Shown here piece after piece: positions 5,591 through 6,629 of a stretch of DNA of 6,629 bases. Below the pieces are notes generated by a model. The model worked only from the letters and a program-made list of their open reading frames with translations, was not told the DNA's origin and searched no databases. Location of the stretch: contig SKKI01000099.1 in assembly GCA_007121565.1 (NCBI GenBank), positions 1 through 6,629 on the forward strand, written 5' to 3'. The translations under genes were made by a program, and so were the position numbers. Each line of letters opens with the position of its first letter. Within the stretch, counting starts at the first letter, position 1. This DNA comes from Phycisphaerae bacterium. Lineage in GTDB: Bacteria; Planctomycetota; Phycisphaerae; Sedimentisphaerales; Anaerohalosphaeraceae.

Positions 5591-5607
5591 TACAGAATAG
5601 AAGCCAA

Positions 5608-6629
5608 ATGACCCAGACAGCAGAAACACAACGAGCAGAAAATGAGTCGATGAATATTGTGATTGCCGGGCATGTGGATCACGGCAAGAGCACAGTGATC
5701 GGTCGACTGCTGGCTGATACGGGTACTCTGCCGCAGGGCAAGCTCGAGCAGATTCGTGAGATGTGTCGGCGCAACAGCAAACCGTTCGAGTACGCTTTCC
5801 TGCTTGACGCACTCAAGGACGAACGCTCACAGGGGATTACCATCGACGCGGCGCGGGTCTTTTTCAAAACCAAAAAACGGCATTATCTCATTCTTGACGC
5901 CCCGGGGCATATCGAGTTTCTTAAGAACATGGTCACCGGCGCTTCGCACGCTGAGGCGGCGGTGCTGGTCATTGACGCCGAAGAAGGGGTACAGGAAAAC
6001 TCGCGTCGGCATGGCTATATGCTTTCGCAGCTGGGCATTGGCCAGCTTGTCGTCCTCATCAATAAAATGGACCTGGTCGACTACAAAGAGGAAATTTACA
6101 ATGCCGTTCGGGCGGACTACTCGGCCTTTCTGGAAAAGATCGGGCTGGACGGCGCGTTTATTCCTGTCAGCGGTATGGCCGGGGACAACATCGCCGCGCC
6201 AAGTGAACGGATGCCGTGGTATCGCGGCCAAACGGTACTGGAGGCGCTGGATGAGTTCCGTAAAGCGCCTCGACCGGTCGCCAAGCCGTTTCGAATGCCG
6301 GTACAGGGCGTGTACAAATTCACGCATCGGGGTGATAAGCGGCGAATTATCGCCGGCACGGTCGAAAGCGGCCAGTTGAAAGTCGGCGATGACGTTATAT
6401 TTTACCCGTCCGGCAAACACAGCCGCGTCAAGACGCTGGAGGTGTTTAATGCACCTTCGCCGCAGTCGTTCGAGGCCGGCAGCGCCGCGGCCTTTACGCT
6501 CGATACGCAGATTTATGTTACGCGCGGCCAGATTGCCGCCATCGCCGACCAAACCTCGCCGCAGATCAGCACGCGCCTTCAAGTCAGTCTGTTCTGGATG
6601 GCCAAGCAGCCGCTTATCAAAGGCAAAGA
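5608..6629 (+). CDS. cysN: Sulfate adenylyltransferase subunit 1 (GTPase, CysN), 3' end cut by window edge
   Basis: CysN is the EF-Tu-like GTPase that powers APS formation by CysD. The 340 visible residues include G1 [10 protein letters not shown] (20-29), the switch I segment SQGITIDAA with its conserved Thr, G3 DAPGH, G4 NKMD and G5-like PVSGMAGDN, followed by [16 protein letters not shown] as in CysN proteins. The start of the second, beta-barrel domain ([17 protein letters not shown], then [11 protein letters not shown]) is also visible. The segment [20 protein letters not shown] replaces the longer E. coli switch I insertion and marks the variant found with stand-alone cysC. E. coli CysN has 475 residues, so at least 130 are missing to the right, and any fused CysC domain there cannot be excluded. 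ATG 5608 is used, with a weak AGAAG before it. ATG 5650 is an alternative that would leave a very short lead before G1. Confidence 0.92.
   Translation, partial: MTQTAETQRAENESMNIVIAGHVDHGKSTVIGRLLADTGTLPQGKLEQIREMCRRNSKPFEYAFLLDALKDERSQGITIDAARVFFKTKKRHYLILDAPGHIEFLKNMVTGASHAEAAVLVIDAEEGVQENSRRHGYMLSQLGIGQLVVLINKMDLVDYKEEIYNAVRADYSAFLEKIGLDGAFIPVSGMAGDNIAAPSERMPWYRGQTVLEALDEFRKAPRPVAKPFRMPVQGVYKFTHRGDKRRIIAGTVESGQLKVGDDVIFYPSGKHSRVKTLEVFNAPSPQSFEAGSAAAFTLDTQIYVTRGQIAAIADQTSPQISTRLQVSLFWMAKQPLIKGK

Noticed and set aside
5568..5596. Internal promoter before cysN (TTGAGG, 17 nt, TACAGA) with the hairpin as spacer
   Set aside because: The -10 matches the consensus at only three of six positions, and the short gap and shared pathway fit one cysCDN transcript.
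5827..6582. 251-codon open frame on the minus strand
   Set aside because: It is antisense to cysN, whose GTPase motifs are continuous on the plus strand; the long frame is a by-product of codon usage.
1..6629. tRNA, rRNA, CRISPR array, insertion sequence or phage genes
   Set aside because: No regularly spaced repeats, terminal inverted repeats with a transposase, or tRNA-like cloverleaf were recognised by reading both strands.

Overview
The window looks like a chromosomal piece of a flagellated bacterium, probably a planctomycete of the Phycisphaerae type. This is an inference from family flavour: a short sensor-kinase-like protein with an HxxKN helix resembling planctomycete kinases, a FlgB-like protein with planctomycete-style wording, a UvrC without its C-terminal helix-hairpin-helix domain, and moderately GC-rich genes separated by AT-rich spacers. 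No rRNA, tRNA, phage, IS or CRISPR was seen.

Left part (1-1560, minus strand): a compact operon reads leftwards. A TTGACA promoter and a 22-bp near-perfect palindrome precede a small MerR-type regulator. Next come a 145-residue protein that I read as a divergent flagellar rod protein of the FlgB family, and an FlhG/FleN-type MinD-like ATPase cut by the window edge. The layout suggests a self-regulated set of genes for flagellar assembly or placement.

Middle (1621-4055, minus strand): two tandem hairpin repeats follow the stop of a soluble histidine-kinase-like protein whose N-box asparagine is replaced. An intrinsic terminator separates it from uvrC, the nucleotide excision repair nuclease. 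UvrC keeps both catalytic centres and four cysteines of a probable iron-sulfur site but stops right after the RNase H-like domain. An extended -10 box sits so close to its best ATG that the mRNA may be leaderless. A second terminator-like hairpin facing the same way lies just upstream of that promoter.

Right part (4116-6629, plus strand): divergent from uvrC is a sulfate-activation operon in the order cysC-cysD-cysN. CysD with the GTPase CysN makes adenosine 5'-phosphosulfate (APS), and CysC phosphorylates it to PAPS. CysN is cut by the right edge. CysD carries a CC pair and a CxxC pair absent from the E. coli protein.

No clearly new biological system is evident. The best leads are the MerR/FlgB-like/FlhG operon with its palindromic operator, the degenerate kinase, the leaderless HhH-less uvrC, and the cysteine-rich CysD.
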